The position numbers and the translations under genes were made by a program. Below, one piece after another: positions 1 to 9,183 of a stretch of DNA of 64,000 bases. The stretch is from Candidatus Contendobacter odensis Run_B_J11. GTDB taxonomy: Bacteria > Pseudomonadota > Gammaproteobacteria > Competibacterales > Competibacteraceae. How positions within the stretch are numbered: position 1 is the stretch's first letter; the number at the start of each line of letters is the position of its first letter. The stretch is taken from positions 1 to 64,000 of the forward strand of contig NZ_CBTK010000047.1 of the NCBI RefSeq assembly GCF_000531125.1, written 5' to 3'. The notes below the pieces were generated by a model. That model was not told where the DNA came from, did not search any database, and saw only the letters and a list, made by a program, of their open reading frames with translations.

Positions 1-2033
1 GAACGCCGGTTTCCATCAGCGTCCTCGCCAACGACACCGGCACCGGGCTGATCATCAGCCAGGTCAGCAACCCATCGCACGGCAGCGCCGTGATCAGCGG
101 CGGTGCCGTGGTCTACACTCCAGCGCCGGGCTTTGCCGGCACCGACAGTTTCATCTACACGATTCGCGACAGCTTCGGCCAGATCGCCAGTGCCACCGTG
201 ACAGTGACGGTGAGACCGCCAGCCTTGGACGCAGTGAACGACACGGCGATTACCCAGGCCAGAACCCCGGTCAAGATTCTCGTACTGGTTAATGATGTGG
301 GCACGGGGTTGGCTATTATTCAGGTCGGCGCTCCAGCCCATGGCAGCGCAGTGGCCAGTGCAGACGGCACGATCACCTACACGCCAGCCCAGAACTTCGC
401 CGGCACGGATACTTTCACCTACACCATTACTGATGGCATCAGCACCGACTCGGCTACGGTGCGGGTGACAGTCATTGCTCCGACTTTGGACGCTGTAGAT
501 GATACAGCTACCGCCCAGACCAGAACACCAGTCGCAATTCCAGTGCTGGCCAACGACGTAGGCACGGGGCTGACCATCACCCAGGTAAGCACCCCGGCTC
601 ATGGCGCTGCGATGACCGGTGCGGATGGTGCGATCACCTATACCTCAGCCCCGAACTTCACTGGCGCCGATACCTTCACCTACACCATGACCGACGGCAT
701 CAACACCGATACCGCCACGGTGACCGTCACCGTCAAGCGCAGCAAGGAAGGCACCCAAAAGCTGTTGGAGAACACGACCGACAATCCCAATGCCAAAGAG
801 GTCGGCCGAACCATCGGCGGTCTCTGCTTTGATCAGACCGCCAGTGCGACCTTCCTGCGTGACTGCGATACGCTCATTAACGCGGCCAGTAACAACGAAC
901 CCGGGGTGGGTCTGGCGCTGGAGCAAATTACCCCCGAGGCTTTAGGTATTGCGGCCGATACCTCACAAACCAGCGTACAAAACCAGATGTTGAGCATCCG
1001 CTCCCGCATGGCCTCGTTGCGCAGCGGGGTTATGGGCATCAACCTCGACCAGTTGAATATCCAGCGCGGCGGCTGGACACTCTCTGGGCGGGACTTGCGC
1101 TACCTGCTGGCCAGCGTGGGCGGCGGCGGCCCCAGTGCGGATGTGGACACGAATCTGGGCGGGTTCGGCATTTTCGCCAGCGGCACCTTCAATCTCGGCA
1201 ACCGGGATAGCACCGTGAATCAGACCGGGTTTGATTTTAAGACTCTCGCATTGACGGTAGGCGCCGATTATCGGCTCAGCGATCAGTTCGTACTCGGGAC
1301 CGCCTTTTCATATACCGCCATCAATACTGATGTGGATAGCAGCGGCGGCTCTCTGGATACCCGGGGCTACGGCCTGACGCTGTACGGTACCTATTACCCC
1401 TCCGACCAACTCTATTTCGACGGCATGGTCAACTACGGCTGGAATAACTACGACCAACAGCGCAACGTGGCTTACCGGCTCCAAAATACTGACGTGAAGC
1501 AGCGCTTTGATAGTAGCTATGGTGGCCAGCAGTTTTTTGTTGACCTGGGCGTCGGTTACCAATTCACGCACGGTAATCTGACCTTCGGCCCCGAGGTCCG
1601 CCTGAGTTATCTGGATGTAAAGGTGGATTCGTTCCAGGAACGGGCGGGTAATAGCAATCCCGGCTCAGCCTGGGCGGTAGCGATTGACCCGCAGGATTTG
1701 CAATCGCTGGTTTCAACGGTAGGCGGACGAGTCAGCTACCTGATTGATCAGCCGTGGGGGGTGTTGCAACCGCAACTGGAATTGAGTTGGCTGCACGAAT
1801 TCAACGATGATAACCGCTTGGTCAGGGGTCGCTTCGTAGAGGGTGCCGTCGTTCCCGATAATCTGTTCCAATTGGCTACCGATCCAGTGGATAAAAATTA
1901 CTTCAGACTGGGCTTGGGCTTATCGGCGCGGTTTAACCGAGGCCCGTCCGTTCTGATTCAGTACCGCACCCTGTTCGATTACACCAGCCTGGAGGAGCAT
2001 GCTGTTACTACCGAATTGCGCTGGGAGTTTTAG
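1..2033 (+). CDS. Autotransporter/adhesin with Ig-like tandem repeats, C-terminal part (5' end outside window)
   Basis: The reading frame is open from base 3 to the stop at 2031-2033, so the true start lies upstream of the window. The visible N-terminal part holds about three Ig/cadherin-like repeats of about 87 residues, each with a VLANDxGTGL core, a GxITYTPA strand and a DTFTYTITDG motif, typical of tandem-95 / Big_9 domains in large surface proteins. After a linker (about bases 735-1080) comes an autotransporter-type beta-barrel: alternating amphipathic strands such as GADYRLSDQFVLG, ending in an aromatic strand with a terminal phenylalanine (LRWEF), the outer-membrane assembly signal. 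Likely role: surface display or adhesion. The ligand cannot be told from sequence. Confidence 0.85.
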   Translation, partial: TPVSISVLANDTGTGLIISQVSNPSHGSAVISGGAVVYTPAPGFAGTDSFIYTIRDSFGQIASATVTVTVRPPALDAVNDTAITQARTPVKILVLVNDVGTGLAIIQVGAPAHGSAVASADGTITYTPAQNFAGTDTFTYTITDGISTDSATVRVTVIAPTLDAVDDTATAQTRTPVAIPVLANDVGTGLTITQVSTPAHGAAMTGADGAITYTSAPNFTGADTFTYTMTDGINTDTATVTVTVKRSKEGTQKLLENTTDNPNAKEVGRTIGGLCFDQTASATFLRDCDTLINAASNNEPGVGLALEQITPEALGIAADTSQTSVQNQMLSIRSRMASLRSGVMGINLDQLNIQRGGWTLSGRDLRYLLASVGGGGPSADVDTNLGGFGIFASGTFNLGNRDSTVNQTGFDFKTLALTVGADYRLSDQFVLGTAFSYTAINTDVDSSGGSLDTRGYGLTLYGTYYPSDQLYFDGMVNYGWNNYDQQRNVAYRLQNTDVKQRFDSSYGGQQFFVDLGVGYQFTHGNLTFGPEVRLSYLDVKVDSFQERAGNSNPGSAWAVAIDPQDLQSLVSTVGGRVSYLIDQPWGVLQPQLELSWLHEFNDDNRLVRGRFVEGAVVPDNLFQLATDPVDKNYFRLGLGLSARFNRGPSVLIQYRTLFDYTSLEEHAVTTELRWEF
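225..738 (+). repeat. Tandem Ig-like coding repeats, 261-bp period
   Basis: Two closely similar units start at 225 and 486 (LDAVNDT and LDAVDDT). A more diverged unit is visible upstream from base 3. The spacing of 261 bp equals 87 codons. Both units keep TRTPV or ARTPV, NDVGTGL and DTFTYT at matching positions, so this is a recently duplicated domain array that continues beyond the left edge. Confidence 0.75.
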
Positions 2034-2094
2034 CCGTGGATTACTGCGTTATCATTCAGCCCTCTTTAAGCCGATACGAGAGAGTAGTTTGGGT

Positions 2095-2120
2095 CTGCCG
2101 ACACGGTAAGCGGTCGGCAG
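2095..2120 (+). other. Intergenic hairpin before the kinase gene
   Basis: CTGCCGAC (2095-2102) pairs with GTCGGCAG (2113-2120) around a 10-nt loop. No U-tract follows, so it is not a canonical terminator. It lies between the autotransporter stop and the kinase start. Confidence 0.3.
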
Positions 2121-2153
2121 CGGTTACCTTTAATACAGTGGGTGGTAGCATTG

Positions 2154-3656
2154 ATGTCCTATCCTGACAAGGTTAAACCTGATGCCCAGGCAAATATTGA
2201 TATCAGTGATCTCAAGATCAGTGATGCGACTCCCGTAATTCCCGGCTACAAGGTTGAAAAGCTGATTAATGGCGGCGCTATGGGCCAGGTGTACTTAGCG
2301 ACTCAGGAAGCATTGGAACGGCCAGTCGCAATCAAAGTCATTACCCCTGCTCTGAGCATTGACGCCACCTTCCGCCTGCGCTTTCTCAAGGAAGGGAAGA
2401 TCGTGGCTCAACTGCGCCATCCGCATATTGTGACGATTCACGATATCGGCGAATGCCTGAATCAGTACTACATGATCATGGAATATATAGAAGGTGGCAC
2501 ATTAAAGGATCGGATTAAAAAAGGTTTGTCCCCGGAACAGGCTGTCAATATCATGCGCCAACTGGCCAGCGCCTTGGGCTATGCGCATCGTCAGGGTTTT
2601 ATTCATCGGGATGTCAAACCCGCTAACATTTTATTTCGCGACGATCATAACGCAGTACTCTCCGATTTCGGCATTGCAAAATCCTGTGAAGATAGCGTCC
2701 AGCTTACCGCGACCGGCTTGGCGATTGGCACAGTCCTTTATATGAGTCCGGAACAGGCTCAAGGTAGAACACTGGATGGCCGAAGTGACCTGTATTCGCT
2801 TGGATTGTTGTTTTACGAAATGCTGGTCGGGTTTCGACCCGATCGCACCTTGGAGGGGTTTATCGAACGCTTGCCAGCGGGATTTGGTCGATACCAGGGC
2901 ATTCTGGACCGACTGCTGGCCCGCAACCCGAATGAGCGCTTTAATACCGCCGAACAGCTCATTAACGCCCTCGATAAAATCAGCGATAAGGAAGATGACA
3001 AAACTATTGTCCTGCCTTCAACAGTGGACAGTAGTCAACAAGCTAAACGCCTGCGTCTATTCAACCCATACTCTATCGGGATCGCGCTTCTTCTGGTCAC
3101 CGCTTTTCTGGTGGGATCCGGTTATTTTTTTTGGGATCGCCCATTAAATTCTGCTCTTTCCGTTCAGGTGTCCTATTCCTACCGACCCACTGATCAGCTT
3201 AATTTTCGATCACTGACCAACGATGGGGTCCTACACTCCGGGGATCGTTACCAAATTCGCTTTATACCAGAACAAGACGGCTATGCGTATATTTTTCAAA
3301 TTGATAGCAGTGGGAAAATTTACCGCCTGTTCCCGGTGGAAGGCAGCGACACCTCACAAACCGCTAATGTTAATCCGGTGCGGGCGGGCATGACCTACTT
3401 TGTGCCCGCCGAAGACGAGGCTTTTCAACTGGATGATCAGGTAGGCCAGGAGCAAATCCACTTTTTGGCTTTCAGGAATCGCAATGTCGCCCTTGAAGGC
3501 CAGTATACCGCGCTGGTTGAAGCGCGCCGGGTGCAGAACCATTCACGAATTGCGGATCTGCAAGGTCAGTTGACCCATAGCTTGCAGAAGGTTCAATTAG
3601 GCGCCATGCCGGTGATTAATTTCAAACACAATGAGAGGGGAAGCCATGATCTGTAA
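2154..3656 (+). CDS. Transmembrane Ser/Thr protein kinase (PknB-like) with extracytoplasmic DUF4384 domain
   Basis: Eukaryotic-type kinase of about 500 residues. The cytoplasmic N-terminus carries a glycine-rich loop (NGGAMGQVY), the ATP-binding lysine (VAIKVI), catalytic loop HRDVKPAN (about residue 154), DFG metal site (SDFGIAK) and MSPEQ activation segment, so it should be active. One membrane helix follows at about residues 303-327. Outside the membrane is a DUF4384 domain (about 335-450: YRPTDQ, SGDRYQI, YAYIFQIDSSG, YRLFP, VRAGMTY). Start: an in-frame GTG lies at 2142; ATG at 2154 is chosen as the likelier one. The gene overlaps the next by 11 nt, and the next gene encodes a stand-alone copy of the same DUF4384 domain. 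Substrates unknown. Confidence 0.88.
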   Translation: MSYPDKVKPDAQANIDISDLKISDATPVIPGYKVEKLINGGAMGQVYLATQEALERPVAIKVITPALSIDATFRLRFLKEGKIVAQLRHPHIVTIHDIGECLNQYYMIMEYIEGGTLKDRIKKGLSPEQAVNIMRQLASALGYAHRQGFIHRDVKPANILFRDDHNAVLSDFGIAKSCEDSVQLTATGLAIGTVLYMSPEQAQGRTLDGRSDLYSLGLLFYEMLVGFRPDRTLEGFIERLPAGFGRYQGILDRLLARNPNERFNTAEQLINALDKISDKEDDKTIVLPSTVDSSQQAKRLRLFNPYSIGIALLLVTAFLVGSGYFFWDRPLNSALSVQVSYSYRPTDQLNFRSLTNDGVLHSGDRYQIRFIPEQDGYAYIFQIDSSGKIYRLFPVEGSDTSQTANVNPVRAGMTYFVPAEDEAFQLDDQVGQEQIHFLAFRNRNVALEGQYTALVEARRVQNHSRIADLQGQLTHSLQKVQLGAMPVINFKHNERGSHDL

Positions 3657-4434
3657 AACGTATTGGTGGAATTATTCATTGCTCATCTTGCTCGGTGGCG
3701 TATTGAGCGGAACCGCAGGAGGTGCTGACAATCCTTCATCCGACACCGATCTGAAAACCCGTGGTCCGGCGGGGACCGTCAAAATTGCTCCCGAGCCGGG
3801 TGGAGCAACCCCAAAACCGGCGTCACTCACCCCACAAACGGCGCTAAAATCGCTGAACTTCAAGGTTAATTATGTCTATCGCCCTGGTGGTCAGGGAGTT
3901 CTCAAGCCATTGGTTGATGGCAGTGTCCTGAATTCCGGTGACCACTACAAAATTCAATTCACCCCTGAAGAAAATAGTTATGTGTACATTTTTCAGGTGG
4001 ATAGCAGCAAGGCGATTTACCGGCTTTTCCCGATGACCAGTTTTGGAGGGATCAAGGTTGACAATCTTAATCCGGTTCGGGCCGGTGTCACTTATCATCT
4101 GCCGGCCAAGGATAAATCGTTTCAGCTTGATAATATCGTCGGCTTGGAAAGCATTCTTTTTCTGGCCTTCCGACAACCCAATCAGGCGTTAGAACAGCAA
4201 TACGAAGAGTTGTTAAAAGCCCGGCTGGCTAAGGATAATTCCAAAGCCGATAATTTGCAGACCACGATCAAGAGTAGTTTCAAAACCCGTGGTTTGGCGG
4301 CTATCGTGGACGATCCTGAGAAAAAAGCGACCACTGTACAATGGACATCAGCGGAATCTTTTACTATACCGGTGCAGCGTTTGGATAACCTGTGTGCGGA
4401 TTGTGTCAGTATGATTAGCTTCGATCATCGGTGA
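3646..4434 (+). CDS. Secreted DUF4384 protein
   Basis: A 262-residue protein with an N-terminal hydrophobic signal segment (LLILLGGVLSG), a short proline/glycine linker and one DUF4384 domain. The domain shares SGDHYKIQF, YVYIFQVDSS, IYRLFP and NPVRAGVTY with the C-terminus of the kinase upstream. Start: ATG 3646 is preferred over 3631 because a GAGGGG ribosome site lies 6 nt upstream and the signal peptide then begins directly. It overlaps the kinase stop, implying translational coupling. It may be a periplasmic partner or ligand-sharing companion of the kinase sensor domain (inference). Only two cysteines occur, both near the C-terminus (CADC). Confidence 0.75.
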   Translation: MICKTYWWNYSLLILLGGVLSGTAGGADNPSSDTDLKTRGPAGTVKIAPEPGGATPKPASLTPQTALKSLNFKVNYVYRPGGQGVLKPLVDGSVLNSGDHYKIQFTPEENSYVYIFQVDSSKAIYRLFPMTSFGGIKVDNLNPVRAGVTYHLPAKDKSFQLDNIVGLESILFLAFRQPNQALEQQYEELLKARLAKDNSKADNLQTTIKSSFKTRGLAAIVDDPEKKATTVQWTSAESFTIPVQRLDNLCADCVSMISFDHR

Positions 4435-4460
4435 CTGTTTTTATCAAGGAGAGGTTGTTC

Positions 4461-5807
4461 ATGAATTTCGCTGGGATTGGTCTACAGCTTCCGTCGCTAC
4501 TCTTACCCCAAGCGAACGTGAACCTTAGTCAGTGGGCGGTGGTCGCCTGCGATCAATACACCTCACAGCCGGAGTACTGGGCGCGGGTGGAGGCGCAGGT
4601 AGGTGATGCACCGTCCACCCTGCGGCTGATTTTGCCCGAGGTTTATTTAGGGGCGACGGATGAAACGCAACGGATTCAGGCGATTCAGGACACCATGCGC
4701 TGTTATCTGGATGAGGCGGTGCTGGTTCCGCAAAAGCCTGGCTGGATGCTGATAGAGCGGGAGACAGCGTCAGGACGGTCGCGCAAGGGGTTGGTGGTGG
4801 CGCTGGACTTGGAACACTACGATTTCAATGCCGGCGCCAAGACTCTGATTCGACCGACCGAGGGCACCATTCTGGAGCGGTTGCCACCGCGAATCCGGGT
4901 GCGCGAGGGCGCGTCGCTGGAACTGCCGCATGTGATGGTATTGATTGACGACCCGGAGCATACGGTCATCGAACCGCTGTTTGCCGAGCCACTGGAGCCA
5001 CTGTACGACGTGCCGCTGATGCTGGACAGCGGTCGGGTTCGTGGCTGGCAGGTGGAACATCCCTGGCTGATTCAATGGGTGGTCGAGCAGTTGACGCGGT
5101 TGGCTGATCCGATGGTGTTCGCTACCCGTTATGAAGTCGCCGACGAGCCAGTGCTGCTGTACGCCATGGGTGATGGCAACCATTCTTTCGCCACCGCCAA
5201 GATCATCTGGGAAAATCTCAAGCGCGCTGCCCCTGATCCCGTGGCGATCATGAACCATCCCGCTCGTCACGCGCTGGTGGAACTGGTCAATCTCCATGAT
5301 CAAGGGCTGGAATTTGCGGCAATTCACCGGGTCGTGTTCCATGTTGAACCCTACCGCTTGCTGACGGCGCTGGCGGATTTTTGCGCAGCGCAGGGTTCGC
5401 GATTAACGGTGCAGGATTACCCCTCATGGTCAGTCACGCGACAGGCGTGGCAGGAGATGCAATGGTCGCCTAACTGCCATGCCATCGCTTTCGTAAACCA
5501 GCAGAGTTGCGGAGTGTTACTCATCGAGCAGCCACGTCTGAGCCTGCCGGTCGCCAGCCTGCAAGCGTTCCTGGATCACTATCTGCCAGATCTGCCCGAT
5601 GCACGGCTTGATTACATTCACGGCGAGGACACGTTGGAACAACTTGGCGTGCAACCGGGCAATATGGGGTTCTATCTACCGGCATTAGCCAAGGATGATT
5701 TCTTCCGCACCGTGATCCGCGACGGCGCTTTGCCTCGCAAGACTTTCTCAATGGGTGAAGCCGATGAGAAACGGTTCTATCTGGAATGCCGGCGGATCGC
5801 GCCCTAA
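4461..5807 (+). CDS. DUF1015 family protein
   Basis: A 448-residue soluble protein recognised as DUF1015 from the N-terminal VVACDQYTSQPEYW segment and the family hallmark GDGNHSFATAKIIWE in the middle. The biochemical role of the family is not settled. Start: ATG 4461 has AAGGAGAGG at an appropriate distance; an upstream GTG at 4431 would overlap the previous gene. It lies 26 nt downstream of the DUF4384 gene and 28 nt upstream of the EF-G paralogue on the same strand, so it may be co-transcribed. Confidence 0.8.
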   Translation: MNFAGIGLQLPSLLLPQANVNLSQWAVVACDQYTSQPEYWARVEAQVGDAPSTLRLILPEVYLGATDETQRIQAIQDTMRCYLDEAVLVPQKPGWMLIERETASGRSRKGLVVALDLEHYDFNAGAKTLIRPTEGTILERLPPRIRVREGASLELPHVMVLIDDPEHTVIEPLFAEPLEPLYDVPLMLDSGRVRGWQVEHPWLIQWVVEQLTRLADPMVFATRYEVADEPVLLYAMGDGNHSFATAKIIWENLKRAAPDPVAIMNHPARHALVELVNLHDQGLEFAAIHRVVFHVEPYRLLTALADFCAAQGSRLTVQDYPSWSVTRQAWQEMQWSPNCHAIAFVNQQSCGVLLIEQPRLSLPVASLQAFLDHYLPDLPDARLDYIHGEDTLEQLGVQPGNMGFYLPALAKDDFFRTVIRDGALPRKTFSMGEADEKRFYLECRRIAP

Positions 5808-5835
5808 TCCCCAATCCCTGCTTGCAGAAAACGTT

Positions 5836-7893
5836 ATGTTAAAGGCTCCGGACCTTTCGCAGGTACGCAACATCGGCATTGCTGCCCATGTAGACGCCGG
5901 CAAGACCACGCTGACTGAGCGGATGCTGTATTACGCAGGCGTTTCCCACAAGATCGGCGAAGTCCACGAAGGTGCGGCTCACATGGATTACATGGCCGAA
6001 GAACAGGAGCATGGCATTACCATTACCGCCGCCGTGACTCAATTGCCTTGGCGCGACCATCGGATTCAGTTGATCGATACCCCCGGCCATGTCGATTTCA
6101 CGATTGAAGTCGAACGCTCGATGCGAGTGCTGGACGGTTGCGTAATCGTGTTGGATGGCGTGCGTGGGGTAGAGCCGCAGACTGAAACCGTGTGGCGGCA
6201 ACGCACTCGATTTCAGTTACCAGCGTTGTTTTTCGTCAACAAGCTGGACCGGCCCGGCGCTGATTTTGGACGGGTGCTGGAAACCGTGCGTAGACGTTTG
6301 CAGGTTGAACCGATAGCAGTAACGTTGCCGCTGCCTGATTACGACGGTTCAATCATTCACCTGATCGAAAAAACCCGGTTGTGCTTCGGTGGCGACAAGG
6401 GCGAACAAGTGCGGATTGCGCCCTGTGATGAGGCGACTTGGGAGTGGGCGCGACCGTATCGGGAAAGCCTGCTGTTGGCGGCGGCGGAGATGGACGATGC
6501 GCTGGCGGAACAGGTGTTGGCGGAGCAGGAACCGGAGGCTGAAACGGTATGGGCGGCGTTGCGGCTGGCGGTGCTGGCCGGCAAGGCTTGCCCGGTTTTT
6601 GCCGGTAGCGCTCTGCGCAATCAGGGTGTACAGCCGTTGCTGGATGCAGTGGTGCGGTTGTTACCGACCCCTACCGAACGTCCGCCAAGTCTGGCGCACC
6701 GGCCTGAAGGTGGTGAGGAATGGGTAGCGATGGATGCCAGGGGTCCCTTGGCGGCGCTGGTGTTCAAAGTACAGATGTGGGAAGGCCGCCGCCACGTTTT
6801 CGCCCGACTTTACCGAGGAACGCTCAAGCCCGGTGATGAAATTGCGATCCCCGGCTTGAACGGGACGCTGCGGCAGGAGCGGGTAGCACGGTTGTTCGAG
6901 GTCGACGCCAACCACAAGAATCGGCTGGATGAGGCCAGCGCCGGTCAGATCGTGCTGCTGGCCGGGCTGCGCTGGGCAACGACGGGCGATACCCTGTGCG
7001 CGCCGACGCATCCGCTGTGGCTGGTGCGGATCGAAACCCGGGCACCGGTGCTGGGGTTGGCGATTGAACCGCAATCCAGCGCCGACGAGCAGAAGTTGCT
7101 GGAGGCGCTGGACAAGTTGCAGCAGGAAGATCCGACGCTGCGGGTTGAGGAAAATCAGGAGACCGGCCAACGGGTGCTGCGTGGCATGGGTGAACTGCAC
7201 TTGCAGATTGCCCAGGAGCGGTTGCAGCGCGAGTTCGGGGTCAAGATTCGGGCCGGCCATCCCGATGTGGTCACCCGTGAGTCCATTACCGGACCTGCCG
7301 AGTTTACCAGCGTGTTTTACCGGCTGATCGATCAGCCGGACGGCAGGAAGCTGGAACTAAAAGCTGGAGCGCGAGTGGCAGTGGAACCGCTGGCGCGTGG
7401 CGCAGGCGTGACCGTGACCGTTGAGCCGCGAGTGTGCCCGGAAGGGGTCGAACTGCATCCCGCACAACGAGACGCAGCGGCGGGTGGAGCGGAGGATGCG
7501 CTGGTCAGCGGTCCCGCAACCGGGATGCCGTTGCAGGATTTAGCGGTGCGGGTGCTGGAAGTGGAATTGTTCGGCGCCTTGTCCAGCCCGCAGGCGCTGC
7601 GGGTAGCGGTAGCGGAGGCGACCCGCAAGGCACTGGTTCAGGCGGGTGGTCTGGTGTTACGGCCGATGATGACGACCGAGGTGGTGATCCCCGAAAGCGA
7701 TGTCGGGATGGTGATCGGCGATTTGCAGTCGCGCCGGGCGGTGATTCGCGATACGACCACTTTGGGCGAAATGACGATTATTCACTGCGATTGCGCGCTG
7801 AATCGGTTGTTGGGTTATATCACCGATCTGCGCGGGATGACCCGTGGGCGCGGTCAGTTCACCATGACTTTTGATCGGTTTGATGTGGCCTGA
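5836..7893 (+). CDS. Elongation factor G-like translational GTPase (paralogue)
   Basis: A 685-residue GTPase with EF-G layout: P-loop AHVDAGKTT, switch I QEHGITITAA, DTPGHVDF, the G4 motif NKLD, domain II, then domains III-V ending in RGMTRGRGQFTMTF. E. coli EF-G is about 704 residues. Domain IV is divergent: where canonical EF-G has the DGSYH-type tip loop, this protein reads VRVLEVELFG, so it may not be the main translocase. No str-operon genes (rpsL, rpsG, tuf) are adjacent. Start: ATG 5836 fits the family N-terminus; a longer frame from 5755 overlaps the DUF1015 gene. Its stop abuts the converging cbiA stop with no spacer. A ribosomal-protection (Tet-type) role is less likely given the overall EF-G pattern. 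Confidence 0.85.
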   Translation: MLKAPDLSQVRNIGIAAHVDAGKTTLTERMLYYAGVSHKIGEVHEGAAHMDYMAEEQEHGITITAAVTQLPWRDHRIQLIDTPGHVDFTIEVERSMRVLDGCVIVLDGVRGVEPQTETVWRQRTRFQLPALFFVNKLDRPGADFGRVLETVRRRLQVEPIAVTLPLPDYDGSIIHLIEKTRLCFGGDKGEQVRIAPCDEATWEWARPYRESLLLAAAEMDDALAEQVLAEQEPEAETVWAALRLAVLAGKACPVFAGSALRNQGVQPLLDAVVRLLPTPTERPPSLAHRPEGGEEWVAMDARGPLAALVFKVQMWEGRRHVFARLYRGTLKPGDEIAIPGLNGTLRQERVARLFEVDANHKNRLDEASAGQIVLLAGLRWATTGDTLCAPTHPLWLVRIETRAPVLGLAIEPQSSADEQKLLEALDKLQQEDPTLRVEENQETGQRVLRGMGELHLQIAQERLQREFGVKIRAGHPDVVTRESITGPAEFTSVFYRLIDQPDGRKLELKAGARVAVEPLARGAGVTVTVEPRVCPEGVELHPAQRDAAAGGAEDALVSGPATGMPLQDLAVRVLEVELFGALSSPQALRVAVAEATRKALVQAGGLVLRPMMTTEVVIPESDVGMVIGDLQSRRAVIRDTTTLGEMTIIHCDCALNRLLGYITDLRGMTRGRGQFTMTFDRFDVA

Positions 7894-9183
7894 TTATGGC
7901 AGAAACAGCCGTGCCGTTGCCGCAGGATTACTGGCAAAATACAGATGGAGATACGAGGCGGTCAGCCGTCCGACTCGATAAACCGCTTCGCCCGGTTTGC
8001 CATCACGCTGGCGGCGACCGTTGATCAGCGGTTGCAGCGGCATGTCCAGCTTGGAATGGTGAAACGTATGGCCGCGTAATTCACCTTCCGGCAATTCCAC
8101 CGCCTGCATGCCCAATCCCACCAGTTTGGTTTGCAACGCCGCATGACCCGGCAATAAACCCAGCATGGGTGCGCAGTTGCCCTCCTTATCGGCGAGCGAT
8201 TCCAGGGTATAGAGCAAGCCGCCACATTCGGCATAAATCGGCTTGTTGGCTTGATGATGCCGATGCAGCGCCGCACGCATGGATGAGTTAGCGGCCAATG
8301 CGCTCAAATGCAATTCGGGATAGCCACCGGGCAGATAAACGCTATCTACCGCCGGCAATTCGCGATCCCGCAGCGGCGAGAAAAATGCCAGCTCCGCGCC
8401 TAATGCCCGTAGCAGATCCAGATTAGCCGGATACAGAAACGCGAATGCGGTGTCGCGGGCGATGCCGATGCGCACACCCTTGAGCAAGGGCGGCAATGGT
8501 TCCGCGTTGACTTCTGGAAAAATCACCGATGGCGGCAATTCAGCCAGTCCAGTCGCAGCAATCAGCGCGGCGGTACTTTCCAGCCGCGTTTCCAGATCGG
8601 CAATTTCGGCGGCCTGCACCAAACCGAGATGGCGGTCGGGCAGGGCAATTTCACCGTCACGCGGCAACCAGCCGTAATAACGCAAGTCCAGCGGCAGGCT
8701 TTCGGCCAGCAGTTCGGCATGGCCTGGCCCCGCCACTCGATTGGCCAACACCCCGGCGAAGGGCAAGCCGGGCCGGTAGTGCGCCAGGCCATAAGCGAGT
8801 GCGCCGAAGGTTTGAGCCATGGCGTGAGCATTAATCAGCGCCAGCACCGGGACTCCGAACAGGTAGGCCAGATCGGCGCTGGACGGGGTGCCGTCGAATA
8901 AACCCATCACCCCTTCAATCAGGATTAAATCTGCTTCCTGCGCGGCCTGATAAAGCAGCGTCTTGCAATCACGTTCGCCCACCATCCACAAATCCAGTTG
9001 ATAGACTGGCAGGCCAGAAGCTCGCTCTAAAATCATCGGATCAAGGAAATCCGGGCCGGTCTTGAAGATGCGGACTTTACGGCCTTGATTGCGGTGATAA
9101 CGGGCGAGGCCGGCGGTAACGGTCGTTTTACCTTGACCGGAGGCCGGGGCACTGAGTAACAGAGCAGGACAAGATGTGGACAT
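7894..9183 (-). CDS. cbiA: Cobyrinic acid a,c-diamide synthase
   Basis: A 429-residue glutamine- and ATP-dependent amidotransferase that amidates the a and c side chains of (hydrogeno)cobyrinic acid in cobalamin synthesis. Seen: dethiobiotin-synthetase-like P-loop (APASGQGKTT), KTGPDFLDP substrate segment, and a C-terminal class I glutaminase domain with the nucleophile cysteine in YAECGGLLY plus a late HTFHHS histidine region. Its ATG overlaps the stop of the upstream CoA-transferase gene by 1 nt (TAATG), so it is the translationally coupled last gene of the smtA-to-mct operon. CbiA and CobB names both apply; the aerobic or anaerobic variant cannot be told from this gene alone. Confidence 0.92.
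   Translation of the reverse strand: MSTSCPALLLSAPASGQGKTTVTAGLARYHRNQGRKVRIFKTGPDFLDPMILERASGLPVYQLDLWMVGERDCKTLLYQAAQEADLILIEGVMGLFDGTPSSADLAYLFGVPVLALINAHAMAQTFGALAYGLAHYRPGLPFAGVLANRVAGPGHAELLAESLPLDLRYYGWLPRDGEIALPDRHLGLVQAAEIADLETRLESTAALIAATGLAELPPSVIFPEVNAEPLPPLLKGVRIGIARDTAFAFLYPANLDLLRALGAELAFFSPLRDRELPAVDSVYLPGGYPELHLSALAANSSMRAALHRHHQANKPIYAECGGLLYTLESLADKEGNCAPMLGLLPGHAALQTKLVGLGMQAVELPEGELRGHTFHHSKLDMPLQPLINGRRQRDGKPGEAVYRVGRLTASYLHLYFASNPAATARLFLP

Noticed and set aside
4770-7260. Long minus-strand frames inside DUF1015 and EF-G genes
   Set aside because: They lie opposite well-supported genes, lack ribosome sites and show no domain; typical GC-rich antisense shadows.
5836-7893. 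Tetracycline ribosomal-protection protein
   Set aside because: Switch and C-terminal motifs follow EF-G (RGMTRGRGQF ending), not the Tet(M) C-terminal pattern.
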